From CAYOHY01 sp964403885 (GTDB lineage Bacteria; Actinomycetota; Coriobacteriia; Anaerosomatales; PHET01): 64,000 bases of DNA. This document shows positions 16,136 to 25,795 of this stretch, piece after piece. The DNA lies in the NCBI GenBank assembly GCA_964403885.1, contig CAYOHY010000002.1, positions 26,089 through 90,088 of the forward strand, in the 5' to 3' direction. Below the pieces are notes generated by a model that saw only the letters and a list, made by a program, of their open reading frames with translations, ran no database searches and had not been told where the DNA came from. How positions within the stretch are numbered: position 1 is the stretch's first letter; each line of letters begins with the position of its first letter. The position numbers and the translations under genes were made by a program.

Positions 16136-18700
16136 ATGCGCGTTCGACCTCAAACCATCGCTCTGTCGGCGTTGCTATCTGTCGCGGTCGCCTTCGGGGT
16201 CGCCCCGACGCTCGCCGTCGGCGCCGCTGTTCCCGGCCGGGCTGTGCAGGTCGCCCACGCCTCGCGTGACCGCGCATCCCAAGAGACCGGCAGGGTCATC
16301 GTGGGTCTGCCGAGCATGCGCAGCGCCTCGGCGCTCTCGGCGGCTGCGGATCTTGGCGCCCGGACGCTGAGCGTCTCGAGCGCCGCCGGCTTCGCCGTGG
16401 TCGATCCGCCCGCAGGCACGTCTCCCCAGCAGCTCGCCGCTCAGCTCTCTGCCGAGCCGGGCGTGCGCTTCGCCGAGCCGGAGCGCTACGTCTATGCGGC
16501 GTGGGTTCCCAATGACCTGATGTCAGAACAGTGGGGGCCGATGCGCATCGGCCTGCCTGCCGCGTGGGACTACAGCCGAGGCTCCGGCGTGAAGATCGCG
16601 ATCATCGACACCGGGATCATGTCCACGCACGAGGATCTCGTGGGTTCGGTCGTAGGCGGCTACAACTTCGTGGCTGACAACTACGCCTACACCGACGACA
16701 ACGGGCACGGCACGCACGTGGCCGGCATCGCTGCGGCCAGGACCGGCAACGGAATCGGGATCGCCGGCGCCGCCGGACAGGCGAGCCTGCTCGCAGCCAA
16801 GGCGCTTGACGCCCAGGGCCGGGGGACGGATGGGGACCTGGCAGATGCGATCCGTTGGTCTGTCGACCAAGGCGCCGGCGTCATCAACATGTCGCTGACC
16901 TCGCCCGAGTACAGCACCGTGATCGCAGAGGCCGTGAAGTACGCCGAGGCAAGAAACGTGATCGTCGTCGCGGCTGCAGGCAACGACGGGTGCAACCAGA
17001 TCAGCTTCCCGGCCGCGTTGCCGGGCGTCGTCTCGGTGGGCGCGATAGACAGTGCGGGCGTATGGGCGGCCTTCTCCAACGCCGCACCTGAGCTCGATAT
17101 GGCGGCCCCGGGGGTCGGAATCTGGTCCACCGTGCGCTACATGGCGTTCCCGTTTGAGAACAACTGGTACGCGAAGTTCGATGGCACCTCCATGGCCGCG
17201 CCGCACGTCGCGGGATCCGCAGCGCTTCTGCGCGCATATCGCCCTGCGTACTCCGCAGATCTCGCGGTCGCGGTTCTGCGCCGTCAGGTCGAAGGCGTGG
17301 GGCCGGCCGCTCCCGATGGCTTCTACGGGTTCGGCATCGTGCGCCCTGACTCCGCCCTGTGGTTCAACACGGCCGGTTACAAGCCGTGGAGCGAGATCCC
17401 CGGTCTTCCGCTGACGGATTCGCCGGTCTTGTCGGCATCCCCGCTCAGCAGCGCCGACCCCACCCGTGTCTACGAGGTCATGATGCTCGACGGTCAGACG
17501 CTGAACGCGAGCGCGCAGGTGGACGCGAGCTGCACCGCGGATCTGAGCGTCTTGAGCCGCGGTGCGTGGCCCGCGGCCACGGCCATACCGGCGGTGCATG
17601 CGGCGACCGATGCATCGGGTGCCGCAGCCATCACCTTCAAAGCGCCGTCGACCGGCAGCTACTACCTGTGCGTCAAGCGCACGGGCGGCACCGGCGCCTA
17701 CAGCCTGTCGCACACGATCACGGACTCGTCCGAGCCCGACGATGACATCCCGGGCGTCGCGCTGGGCAGCTCACCACTCGCGGGCACCGTTGACCGGGCC
17801 GGGGATCGCGATGACGTGATGTCCATCAACCTCGCCGAGGGAGAGGGCCTGAGGGCCGCGATCTCGGGCATTCCATTGACCGACAACGATCTGCTGCTCT
17901 TTGGCCCCGGTACCGGTCCGGGCTTCACCGCCGCGCCGGTCGCGATGTCGGCAGTGGCGGGCAGCGATGAGGCGTTCGAGTTCACCGTGCCAGCCGGGCA
18001 GGCCGGCACGTACTACTTGGCAGTTGACGCGTATCGGGGCACCGGCCCCTACACCCTCACGTGGCACAAGGCCGCGGGCAGCTCGGTGTCGCTGGGTGCA
18101 CCCACCACGTGCTCGTGGGGCGGCTCGGCTCGGGTCTACGGGAAGCTCAGTGGCTCCGACGGCTCGGGTGCGTTGGCGGGCAGGTCTGTGCGCATCGACG
18201 CGCTGCCCTACGGTGCGCCCACCTGGACGCTCAACGTCGCCAGCGCAACCAGCGCTTCCGACGGATCCTTCGCGGCCTACGTCAAGCCGTCCAAGCAGAC
18301 CAAGTATCGCGCCCGCTTCGCGGGCGAGGCCGAGCGTATCGGCACCACCAGTGCCATCAAGACCGTGACCCCCAAGGCGTATCTCACCACGCCGAGTGCA
18401 CCCTCCACGGTCTACAAGGGGCACACCTTCTCGGCGTACGGGTACCTCAAGCCTCGGCACACCGCCGGCGCCAAGAACGTGAAGCTGAGCTGCTATCGCC
18501 TTGAGAGCGGCCGCTGGGTCGCGCGCAAGACCGTGTACGCCACCAACTCGAACTACACGCTCAACGGGGCGTCAGCGACCAAGTACCTCGCGAAGTACTC
18601 ACTCCCGTACGCGGGGAAGTGGAAGATCGTCGCGAGCATCACGGGCGACTCGGTGCACGCGAGCACCACCTCGGGCACCCGCTACGTGACGGCGAGGTAG
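16136..18700 (+). CDS. Subtilisin-like serine protease with PPC and shared C-terminal modules
   Basis: 854 aa. Signal peptide (about 1-30), I9-like propeptide (about 50-122), S8 catalytic domain with Asp158 (AIIDTG), His191 (GHGTHVAG), oxyanion Asn283 (AAGND) and Ser352 (GTSMAAPH). Then a beta domain (about 425-530), a PPC-type domain starting DDDIPGVALGSSPLAGTV (about 539-645), an Ig-like repeat (CSWGGSARVYGKL) and the terminal module beginning PKAYLTTPSAPSTVYKG. The last two parts recur in five neighbouring proteins. Expected to be exported and self-processed; may degrade external protein or process the neighbours. Confidence 0.92.
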   Translation: MRVRPQTIALSALLSVAVAFGVAPTLAVGAAVPGRAVQVAHASRDRASQETGRVIVGLPSMRSASALSAAADLGARTLSVSSAAGFAVVDPPAGTSPQQLAAQLSAEPGVRFAEPERYVYAAWVPNDLMSEQWGPMRIGLPAAWDYSRGSGVKIAIIDTGIMSTHEDLVGSVVGGYNFVADNYAYTDDNGHGTHVAGIAAARTGNGIGIAGAAGQASLLAAKALDAQGRGTDGDLADAIRWSVDQGAGVINMSLTSPEYSTVIAEAVKYAEARNVIVVAAAGNDGCNQISFPAALPGVVSVGAIDSAGVWAAFSNAAPELDMAAPGVGIWSTVRYMAFPFENNWYAKFDGTSMAAPHVAGSAALLRAYRPAYSADLAVAVLRRQVEGVGPAAPDGFYGFGIVRPDSALWFNTAGYKPWSEIPGLPLTDSPVLSASPLSSADPTRVYEVMMLDGQTLNASAQVDASCTADLSVLSRGAWPAATAIPAVHAATDASGAAAITFKAPSTGSYYLCVKRTGGTGAYSLSHTITDSSEPDDDIPGVALGSSPLAGTVDRAGDRDDVMSINLAEGEGLRAAISGIPLTDNDLLLFGPGTGPGFTAAPVAMSAVAGSDEAFEFTVPAGQAGTYYLAVDAYRGTGPYTLTWHKAAGSSVSLGAPTTCSWGGSARVYGKLSGSDGSGALAGRSVRIDALPYGAPTWTLNVASATSASDGSFAAYVKPSKQTKYRARFAGEAERIGTTSAIKTVTPKAYLTTPSAPSTVYKGHTFSAYGYLKPRHTAGAKNVKLSCYRLESGRWVARKTVYATNSNYTLNGASATKYLAKYSLPYAGKWKIVASITGDSVHASTTSGTRYVTAR

Positions 18701-18705
18701 GTGAC

Positions 18706-19209
18706 GTGCGTACTCGTCTCATCGTTGCAGGTGTCATCGTGGGCGCGGCGCTTGCGCTGAATGCGTGCGCGCCGGCCGCAAGGGTCGAAGGTCCCGAGAC
18801 CACGCCCACCACGCCCGCGGCTGCGGCGATCGCCACCTCCGCAGCAGGGGTCGAGGCGCTCTCACCGGACGCCAAGGCCGCGACCATCGACCCCTCGTTT
18901 CCCGTCGAAGTGCCCGTACCACAAGGTGACTTCACGCGAGCAGAGACCCAGGGCGGCGATGCGTGGGACTACACCGTCGAGGTCGCCGCGGCACCTCGCG
19001 CGTTGCTCGATTGGTACGTCGCGGCCTACGGGGCGCGCAACTGGCAGCTCGTGGACCAGAAAGCGACCGCCGACGGGAAGGGCGTGACCATCGTGTTGCG
19101 CAAGAACTCGGCTGAGTCGCGCGTGACCGTCTCGGCGGACTCTGCGGCTGGCCCCAGCGTTGCTGAGGTGGTCGTGGGTGTGGGAGCGCCTGTCATCCAG
19201 GCCCAGTGA
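18706..19209 (+). CDS. Small lipoprotein, unknown
   Basis: 167 aa from GTG 18706 (RTRLIVAGVIVGAALALNAC), 5 nt after the protease stop, with GAGGTAGGTG upstream. Lipobox LNAC (Cys21). An Ala/Thr-rich linker leads to a compact domain (about 65-167) with the segment WDYTVEVAAAPRALLDWYVAAYGARNWQL, which has the shape of small alpha/beta lipoprotein domains that follow 'ALxxWY' patterns. No function assigned. Likely cotranscribed with the protease. Confidence 0.8.
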   Translation: MRTRLIVAGVIVGAALALNACAPAARVEGPETTPTTPAAAAIATSAAGVEALSPDAKAATIDPSFPVEVPVPQGDFTRAETQGGDAWDYTVEVAAAPRALLDWYVAAYGARNWQLVDQKATADGKGVTIVLRKNSAESRVTVSADSAAGPSVAEVVVGVGAPVIQAQ

Positions 19210-19271
19210 TACGCCTCACACTCAAGGAAAGAAATGGCTTCCCGCTACTTATCGGCAAGCCGTTCGGTGCG

Positions 19272-19277
19272 TATACT
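19272..19277 (+). promoter_or_regulatory. -10 element of second secreted-protein gene
   Basis: TATACT, 39 nt before the ATG at 19316. The -35 at 17 bp is only TTATCG. The gene has a separate strong ribosome site (GAGGGGAGA), so it can be transcribed independently of the upstream lipoprotein. Confidence 0.5.
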
Positions 19278-19315
19278 CCGGAACTGTCACAACACACCTG
19301 AGGGGAGAAACCTGC

Positions 19316-20503
19316 ATGAAGTTCTCTGCAAAGACCGTCGTGCGTGTTGCGCTGGTGTCAGCGCTTGCGGCGTCGCTCGCCGTGCCGGCGACGGCGGGGG
19401 CCGTCTCGAAGCCTGCCGTCAAGCACGCCCTGCGGGCTGCTGCGCCGAGTGCGCGCGCCGCTTCGATCGTCAGTGATGACAACATCCCGGGCATTCCGGT
19501 GACGTCTTCGCCCATCACCGGCGAGCTCAGCTACGTCAGCGATCTGGACTTCGACGGCGTCGATGTGTACTCGCTCGACCTGGTCGCGGGTCAGGCGTTC
19601 ACCGCGCGCGTGTCCGCCGCCAACACCGCCCTTGACTTCGATCTCGAGCTCTACGCACCCGGCTCGACCACGATCGACTACTTCTCGAGCTCCTTCGTCG
19701 AGCCGGTCGCCGGCACCTGGACGAGCAAGAACCCCGACGTGCTCACCAGCTACGCGAGCATGTATGAGGACACCTACGTCGCTCCCGTCTCAGGTACGTA
19801 CTACCTGGTCGTGTGGGACATGAGCTTCGACTACTTCCCCAGCACGGGCTACACGGTGGACTTCGCCACGGGCGTCAACCCCACCGCGACCATCAAGACC
19901 TCGGCGACCACCGTCGCCTACGGCCAGCCCGCGACCATCTCGGGTTCGATCGTTGGCACCGACTCGGTGGACACCGCGGGTCTGCCCGTCGAGCTGTGGG
20001 GCTCGCCCGATCCCACCTCCTACGAGTACCTGCGTGTGGCGACTTCGGTCACCACGACCGGTGGCGCCTACAGCTTCGCCGCGAGGCCCTCGAGCCGCAC
20101 CACCTACATCGTGCGCTCCTCGGCGGCACCGGCGGGCTACTCGTTCGCTCAGACCGGCCGCGTGACGGTCAAGCCCAAGACCTACCTCACCACGCCCAGC
20201 GCGCCTTCGACCGTGTACCACAACAAGGCGTTCACGGCCTTTGGCTACCTCAAGCCCAAGCACACCAAGGGCGCCAAGACCGTGAAGATCGCGGCGTACC
20301 GCTACGAGAGTGGCAAGTGGGTCCTTCGTAAGACGGTCTACGCGACCAACTACGACTACACGCTCAACGGCAGCACCTACACCAAGTACATCGCCTCGGT
20401 GTCCCTGCCCTACGCCGGCAAGTGGAAGCTTCTCTCCTCCACCGCCGATGACGGCGCGCACGCCTATACGCTGAGCGGCACCCGCTACGTGACCGCCAAG
20501 TAG
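19316..20503 (+). CDS. Secreted protein with PPC-like, Ig-like and shared C-terminal modules
   Basis: 395 aa. Signal peptide (VALVSALAASLAVPATAGA), then DDNIPGIPVTSSPITGELS opening a PPC-type beta domain with the DVYSLDLVAGQAFTARV and DFDLELYAPGSTT landmarks, then an Ig-like repeat (VAYGQPATISGSIVG) and the terminal module PKTYLTTPSAPSTVYHNK to YVTAK at the very end. No catalytic domain, so a structural, adhesive or binding role is likely. Second of six paralogues in 16.1-27.6 kb. Confidence 0.85.
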   Translation: MKFSAKTVVRVALVSALAASLAVPATAGAVSKPAVKHALRAAAPSARAASIVSDDNIPGIPVTSSPITGELSYVSDLDFDGVDVYSLDLVAGQAFTARVSAANTALDFDLELYAPGSTTIDYFSSSFVEPVAGTWTSKNPDVLTSYASMYEDTYVAPVSGTYYLVVWDMSFDYFPSTGYTVDFATGVNPTATIKTSATTVAYGQPATISGSIVGTDSVDTAGLPVELWGSPDPTSYEYLRVATSVTTTGGAYSFAARPSSRTTYIVRSSAAPAGYSFAQTGRVTVKPKTYLTTPSAPSTVYHNKAFTAFGYLKPKHTKGAKTVKIAAYRYESGKWVLRKTVYATNYDYTLNGSTYTKYIASVSLPYAGKWKLLSSTADDGAHAYTLSGTRYVTAK

Positions 20504-20529
20504 CATCTGGTCACATCGCACGAAGCCCG

Positions 20530-20558
20530 CGGGGCGGTCGGATCATCCGGCCGCCCCG
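20530..20558. terminator. Terminator-like hairpin
   Basis: A 12-bp stem (CGGGGCGGTCGG / CCGGCCGCCCCG, one G-U pair) with loop ATCAT, 26 nt after the stop at 20503. The tail is only weakly T-rich (TTCGCGTCTT). Confidence 0.6.
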
Positions 20559-20663
20559 TTCGCGTCTTGGCACGGGCTTCGCGCATGATCGCTGTGCCGA
20601 TGCGTGCGCGGGCAGCGTCGGTGCTACCATCGACGTGACGCTCAGCCCGCCTCGGAGGACCCT

Positions 20664-21812
20664 ATGACCCTCAGCCGACTGACGAAGCGCGCGGCCGTTG
20701 CCGCCCTCGTCGCCGTGATGGCTCTGCCTGCTGTCGCGACCGCCACGCCCGTACTGCGTGACCGTGGTATCGCGGCGCTGCGCCCGTACACGACCAGCGG
20801 CATCTCCGCGAACTTCTTTGGCGCCGACGACGACATCCCCGGCGTCCCGCTGCCCTCCTCGCCGGTCACCGGCACGCTCGACCCGATCACCGCCAACGAC
20901 TGGGACGACGTCTACTCGGTGCCCCTCAAGTTCAACGAGCTCCTGACCGTGAACATGACCGGCGCACCGCGCACCGACTTCGAGCTGTGGCTGTGGAAGC
21001 CCGGCAGCAAGACCGTCTACGCCGAGAACTACCAGTCGTACGTGGTGCAGGCGTCGAGCAACGAGAACACCTCGACCGAGTCGTTCATCTACCCCGCGGC
21101 CACCACCGGCACGTTCTATCTGGACGTGCTCGCATATCCCACCAGCGCGGCCGGCGCCTATACGCTCACCTGGAACAAGACGCAGCTGCCCACGCCGGAC
21201 GTGACGTTCACCGCGCCGCCCACTACGGCATGGGGTGGCTCGGCGAGCATCGCCGGCACGATCACCCTGGGCGGCGAGCCGCTCGCCGGCACCGGCGTCC
21301 TTGTGCAGGCCAAGCCGTACGGCGCCACGGGGTGGACTACCGTGAGCCCGCTGACCGACAGCCCGAGCCTCGAGACGACCGCAGACGGCACCTTCACCTT
21401 CTCGGTCAAGCCCGCCAAGCAGACGCTCTACCGCGTGGTCGCATGGCCCTCGAGCGAGGTGGGCTGGCAGTACAGCTCGGCTCGGACCATCACGCCCAAG
21501 GCGTACCTGACCACGCCCTACACCACGTCGCCCCAGTACCTGAACCGGACCTTCTCGGTGACCGGGTACCTGAAGCCGCGGCACACCGCCGGCACCAAGC
21601 CGGTGCGGGTGAACTGCTACCGCCTCGAGAGCGGCGTCTACAAGCTGCGCAAGACCGTGTACGCCACCGCCGCGAACTACAGCTCCTACACGAAGTACTC
21701 GGTCAAGACCGCGCTGCCTTACCGAGGCACGTGGAAGCTCGTCGCCTACGTGCCGGGGGACAGCCTGCACGCGGCGACCTACTCGGCGGCACGGATCATC
21801 TCGGTCAGGTAG
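20664..21812 (+). CDS. Secreted protein with PPC-like, Ig-like and shared C-terminal modules
   Basis: 382 aa from ATG 20664 with CGGAGGA at the right distance. Signal peptide to about residue 27 (ALPAVATATP). One PPC-type domain starts DDDIPGVPLPSSPVTGTLD and contains DVYSVPLKFNELLTVNM and TDFELWLWKPGSKT; next an Ig-like repeat (TAWGGSASIAGTI) and the terminal module PKAYLTTPYTTSPQYLN to RIISVR. Smallest of the paralogues and thus the best model of the minimal architecture. No enzyme domain seen. Confidence 0.85.
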   Translation: MTLSRLTKRAAVAALVAVMALPAVATATPVLRDRGIAALRPYTTSGISANFFGADDDIPGVPLPSSPVTGTLDPITANDWDDVYSVPLKFNELLTVNMTGAPRTDFELWLWKPGSKTVYAENYQSYVVQASSNENTSTESFIYPAATTGTFYLDVLAYPTSAAGAYTLTWNKTQLPTPDVTFTAPPTTAWGGSASIAGTITLGGEPLAGTGVLVQAKPYGATGWTTVSPLTDSPSLETTADGTFTFSVKPAKQTLYRVVAWPSSEVGWQYSSARTITPKAYLTTPYTTSPQYLNRTFSVTGYLKPRHTAGTKPVRVNCYRLESGVYKLRKTVYATAANYSSYTKYSVKTALPYRGTWKLVAYVPGDSLHAATYSAARIISVR

Positions 21813-21923
21813 CGGCGACACGTCGGTGCCTTCGGGTGTTAGGCGGCGTGGCGCTACGGCTACGTACCTCAAGAGGGGTGCGAGCGACGCGCCCTGTCCT
21901 CGCCTGACCAAGGAGGTCCCGAT

Positions 21924-23390
21924 ATGCGTTCCGCGCGTCTTCTCACCTGGCGGGCGGCGCTCTGTGTAGCGCTCTTGGGTGCGCTCGCACTGCCCGCAGG
22001 CGCCTTGGCTTCTCCCGCCTCAAGGGTGGGTCCGTTTCCGCGACTGGGGGCCGGGGCCCATTCGGGTTCCCTGCTGACCGCGCTCGCGGCCGATGACAAC
22101 ATTCCCGGTGTCACCATTCCGGCCTCGCCCGTCACAGGCACGCTCGATCCGGTGACCGACATGGACGATGTCTATGCGATCACGCTTGCCGCCGGCGACA
22201 AGTTGGCGGTCCGTCTCAACGGCGACGCCGGCACGCTGTTCGCGGTCGGCCTGTTCCCTCCCACCGCGACAGATGTCGTGGTCGACGAGCCGGTCGTGTG
22301 GGCGGGCGACGGTGTCTATCCTTCCGAGTTCACGTACGTGGTGCACACTCCGGGCGTGTACTTCATCGACCTGTATGCGGCCGGTGGACTCGCCGGTTCC
22401 TACACGCTGCAGTACGAGATACAGCCCATCGGCCCGGATGATGAGATCCCCGGAGTCGCACTTCCGTCATCGCCGGCCACCGGCACGCTCGCCATGTACG
22501 GTGACATCGACGATGTGTTCGCCGTACCGTTGTCTTCCGGCGAGAGCGCGCGTTTCACCATGACAGGTGACCCCGGCACCGACTTCGACCTCTACGCGTA
22601 CGGCACCACCGCCACGGTGGTGTGGTCTGACCCGCCCATCGCGGCCAGCGACCAAGCCAATATCTATCCGGAGATCCTGACGCTCAGCCCGGGCGCAGCC
22701 GGCACCTACTACTTCGACGTGCACGCATTCAGCGGGACCGGCGAGTACACGTTCTCGTACGAGCGGGGCGCGCTGACCGCCATGAGCATCTCGGGTCCCA
22801 AGAGCACCGCGTGGAACACGAGCACCGCGATCAATGGAGTCCTGACCGAGGTGGGCGTGGGGACGCTCGCGGGCCGAGAGGTCCGTGTCGAGCAGATGGC
22901 GGCCGGGGCCTCGGCCTGGACGCTCGTCGCCACGAGCACCACCGACGTGAGCGGCGCGTGGCGCCTGAGCGTGCGGCCGGCCAGGCAGACCCGGTATCGG
23001 GCTGTGTGGGCGGGCGAATCGCCGACGCGTCTGTCGGCGACCAGCAAGACCCTCATCGTCACGCCGCGAGCGGTCCTCACCGCTCCCACCGCGCCCTCGA
23101 CCGTGGCCCGTGGGGTCGCGTTCACGAGCTACGGGTTCATCACGCCCAAGTACAAGCCGGGCGACAAGCCCGTCGCCATCAAGGCCTACCGCCTCGAGAA
23201 CCACAAGTGGGTCTTGCGAAAGACCGTGATGGCCACCTATACCAACGCGGCGAGTTACGGCAACGCGACCAAGTACAGCGCGAAGTTCGCGCTTCCCAGC
23301 ACCGGCAAGTGGCGCCTGCTGGCGTACAGCCCCAGCACCATCTACAGCTACGGCACGCAGTCGGCATCGCGGTATCTGACCGTGAGGTAG
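21924..23390 (+). CDS. Secreted protein with two PPC-like domains and shared C-terminal modules
   Basis: 488 aa, ribosome site AAGGAGG. Signal peptide (ALPAGALAS). Two PPC-type domains in tandem: DDNIPGVTIPASPVTGTLD (from about residue 53) and DDEIPGVALPSSPATGTLA (from about 172), each with a DDVYAI/DDVFAV strand and a GTYYxDxxA-type strand. Ig-like repeat and terminal module follow (TPRAVLTAPTAPSTVARG to YLTVR). Domain number has grown by duplication relative to the neighbour upstream. Probably non-enzymatic. Confidence 0.85.
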   Translation: MRSARLLTWRAALCVALLGALALPAGALASPASRVGPFPRLGAGAHSGSLLTALAADDNIPGVTIPASPVTGTLDPVTDMDDVYAITLAAGDKLAVRLNGDAGTLFAVGLFPPTATDVVVDEPVVWAGDGVYPSEFTYVVHTPGVYFIDLYAAGGLAGSYTLQYEIQPIGPDDEIPGVALPSSPATGTLAMYGDIDDVFAVPLSSGESARFTMTGDPGTDFDLYAYGTTATVVWSDPPIAASDQANIYPEILTLSPGAAGTYYFDVHAFSGTGEYTFSYERGALTAMSISGPKSTAWNTSTAINGVLTEVGVGTLAGREVRVEQMAAGASAWTLVATSTTDVSGAWRLSVRPARQTRYRAVWAGESPTRLSATSKTLIVTPRAVLTAPTAPSTVARGVAFTSYGFITPKYKPGDKPVAIKAYRLENHKWVLRKTVMATYTNAASYGNATKYSAKFALPSTGKWRLLAYSPSTIYSYGTQSASRYLTVR

Positions 23391-23415
23391 GCGCGCGCCT
23401 CATCGGAGTCGCTCT

Positions 23416-23443
23416 CGGCGGCGCGGGGTTTCCCGCGCCGCCG
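23416..23443. terminator. Terminator-like hairpin
   Basis: Perfect 12-bp GC stem (CGGCGGCGCGGG / CCCGCGCCGCCG) with loop GTTT, 26 nt after the stop at 23390 and before the next paralogue. No clear T-tract follows. Confidence 0.6.
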
Positions 23444-23557
23444 TCGCGTTGCGGCGGTGGACACGAGGGGGCCACACGACCACCATGACTCACGAGAAGG
23501 CCTGCGCGGCCCTTCGGTTGGCTCGGGTCTCGCTATCTCACGGATGTGGAGCTTCCT

Positions 23558-25723
23558 GTGGCAAAGAGCATGAGGGTGTGGCTGGCGATCGTGACGGCGT
23601 TGACCGCCGTGACGATGGTTTCGCCTGCGCCGGCCTCAGCCCAAGGTGTTCCGTCCGCCCAGACGGGGAGAGTCGTCATCGGCTACTCGTCTGCGAGCGA
23701 TGCGCCGTCGGTCCGATCGTGGGTGGCGCACAGCGGTGCCCGTGTTGGCGGCCACCGGTTGCGCCGCGCCTATGTCGCGACGCCTCCGCCATCGATGACG
23801 CCCGCCGAGTTCATCGCTCGCATGAAGCGGGTCCCGGGCGTCGCGTACGCCGAGCCCGAGCGGGTGATGCACGTCTCGTACGTGCCCAACGACCCCATGT
23901 ACGCGCCGTACCAGTGGGGCCCGCGCCGCATCGGAGCGGAAGCCGCGTGGGACGTGCAGCGGGCCACGCCGTCGGTGACCGTCGCGGTCGTCGACACGGG
24001 CGTCGACTACGCCCATCCCGACCTCGCCGGTCGCATCGACAGCGTCAACGCGACCGACCTGATCGACGGTGGGACCGCTCAGGACCTCTTCGGGCACGGG
24101 ACGCACGTCGCCGGGATCATCGCGGCGAACGCGAACAACGCGGCCTTCGTCGCGGGCATCGCGCCCAGCGCCACGATCATGCCGGTGCGGGTGCTCGATG
24201 CGCAGGGCAACGGCACCGATGCGGGAGTGGCCGCGGGCATCGAGTGGGCCGCCGACCACGGGGCGGACGTCATCAACCTCTCGCTGGGCGGTTCAGCGCC
24301 GTCATCGGTGCTCGCTCAGGCGTGCGCGTATGCGCGGGCGAAGGACTGCGTGATCGTGGCCGCTTCAGGCAACGCCGCTGCCAGCCCCGGGTGGGTGTGG
24401 GGCGCGATCGAGTATCCGGCAGCCTATCCCGGCGTACTGTCGGTGGGCGCTGTGGACAGCAACGACACGCGGGCGCCGTTCTCGGAGTACGGGGCCGATC
24501 TCGACCTCGTCGCGCCGGGCGTGAACATCCGCTCCTTGTACCCGGGCCAGAAGTACGCCGACATGCAGGGCACCTCGATGGCCACGCCGCACGTGGCCGC
24601 GGTCGCTGCGTTGCTGCGCTCGCAGAACCCCACGTGGACCGCGGTGCAGGTCGAGCAGCGCTTGGTCGACACCGCCGAGGATCTTGGCGCTGCCGGCAAG
24701 GACTACTACTTTGGCAACGGGCTCGTGCGAGCCGACCTCGCGCTGGGCGTGGGAACGCCGCCTGCGCCGCGGCCGTCCGACAACGTCATCCCGGGATCGG
24801 CGCTGGGTCCCAATCCGGTCGTTGAGTCACTCGACGCCAACGCCGACCAAAGCGACGTCTACTCGGTCTTGTTGGGAGGCGGGGAGACGCTGCGCGCCTC
24901 GATCCAGGCGCCGGGCCAGACCGACTTCGGCCTGCGCGTGTTCTCGAAGGACGCCACGTCCGTCGCTGACCTGAGCGGGGTCGTCGCGACCGCAACGAGC
25001 GGTGCCTACCCCCGCGAGCTCAGCTTCACGGCGCCGGCGCTTCAGGGCGGCACGTACTACGTGCAGGCGTTCGCGACCTCCGGGGCGGGACAGTACTCCG
25101 TGGCGTGGCAGCGCGGCTACCTCACCACCGTCACGGCCGTGGCGCCAGCCACGGTGGCGTGGGGCGGCTCGACCGCGATCCAGGGAGCGATCACCGAGGC
25201 CGCGGGGCCGGTGTCCGGCGCACTCGTGACCGTTGAGGCGCTGCCCGCCGGCGACACCGTGTGGACTCCCGTGGCATCCGGGGTTTCGGACCCCGCCGGG
25301 GCCTTCTCGGTAAGCGTCAGGCCCGCGCGGCAGACGCGCTACCGGGTGTCGTTCGCCGGAGGCGGCGGCTATCTGCCGGCGACCTCGACCGAGACGCTCG
25401 TCACGCCCCGTGCGTATCTGACGACACCCGGCGCACCCACCTACGCGTCGCACACCGCGTACTTCACGAGCACCGGACTTCTCCTGCCCCGGCACACCGC
25501 CGGACACAGTGATGTGAAGCTGTACTGCTACCGCCTCGAGTCGGGCGCGTGGAAGCTTCGCAAGACCGTGTGGGCGCGCAACGCCGACTACTACAGCTAC
25601 TCCAAGTACTCGGCTCGCTTGTTGCTGCCCGCTGTGGGCAAATGGAAGATCGTTGCCGGCATCACGGGCGACACGGAGCACGCGACCACATACTCGGCCC
25701 CGCGCTATCTCTCGGTGCGGTGA
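23558..25723 (+). CDS. Second subtilisin-like protease with shared C-terminal modules
   Basis: 721 aa from GTG 23558, with GGAG 6 nt upstream, giving MAKSMRVWLAIV as signal-peptide start; GTG 23546 and ATG 23570 are in-frame alternatives. Propeptide, then S8 domain with Asp146 (AVVDTG), His180 (GHGTHVAG), Asn272 (AASGNA) and Ser340 (GTSMATPH). After it: DNVIPGSALGPNPVVESLD opening one PPC-type domain, the Ig-like repeat (VAWGGSTAIQGAI) and the terminal module PRAYLTTPGAPTYASHT to YLSVR. Paralogue of the protease at 16136. Confidence 0.92.
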   Translation: MAKSMRVWLAIVTALTAVTMVSPAPASAQGVPSAQTGRVVIGYSSASDAPSVRSWVAHSGARVGGHRLRRAYVATPPPSMTPAEFIARMKRVPGVAYAEPERVMHVSYVPNDPMYAPYQWGPRRIGAEAAWDVQRATPSVTVAVVDTGVDYAHPDLAGRIDSVNATDLIDGGTAQDLFGHGTHVAGIIAANANNAAFVAGIAPSATIMPVRVLDAQGNGTDAGVAAGIEWAADHGADVINLSLGGSAPSSVLAQACAYARAKDCVIVAASGNAAASPGWVWGAIEYPAAYPGVLSVGAVDSNDTRAPFSEYGADLDLVAPGVNIRSLYPGQKYADMQGTSMATPHVAAVAALLRSQNPTWTAVQVEQRLVDTAEDLGAAGKDYYFGNGLVRADLALGVGTPPAPRPSDNVIPGSALGPNPVVESLDANADQSDVYSVLLGGGETLRASIQAPGQTDFGLRVFSKDATSVADLSGVVATATSGAYPRELSFTAPALQGGTYYVQAFATSGAGQYSVAWQRGYLTTVTAVAPATVAWGGSTAIQGAITEAAGPVSGALVTVEALPAGDTVWTPVASGVSDPAGAFSVSVRPARQTRYRVSFAGGGGYLPATSTETLVTPRAYLTTPGAPTYASHTAYFTSTGLLLPRHTAGHSDVKLYCYRLESGAWKLRKTVWARNADYYSYSKYSARLLLPAVGKWKIVAGITGDTEHATTYSAPRYLSVR

Positions 25724-25795
25724 CGTTGGCTCGGATGCCGTAGGATATGCACGTGCGCGCCTCATCACCGAGAGGCGCCGATGAGGAGGTCGACC

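Noticed and set aside
20530..23443. CRISPR or other spaced repeats in the secreted-protein region
   Set aside because: DNA repetition here follows the protein modules of paralogous genes; the intergenic hairpins are single terminator-like elements.
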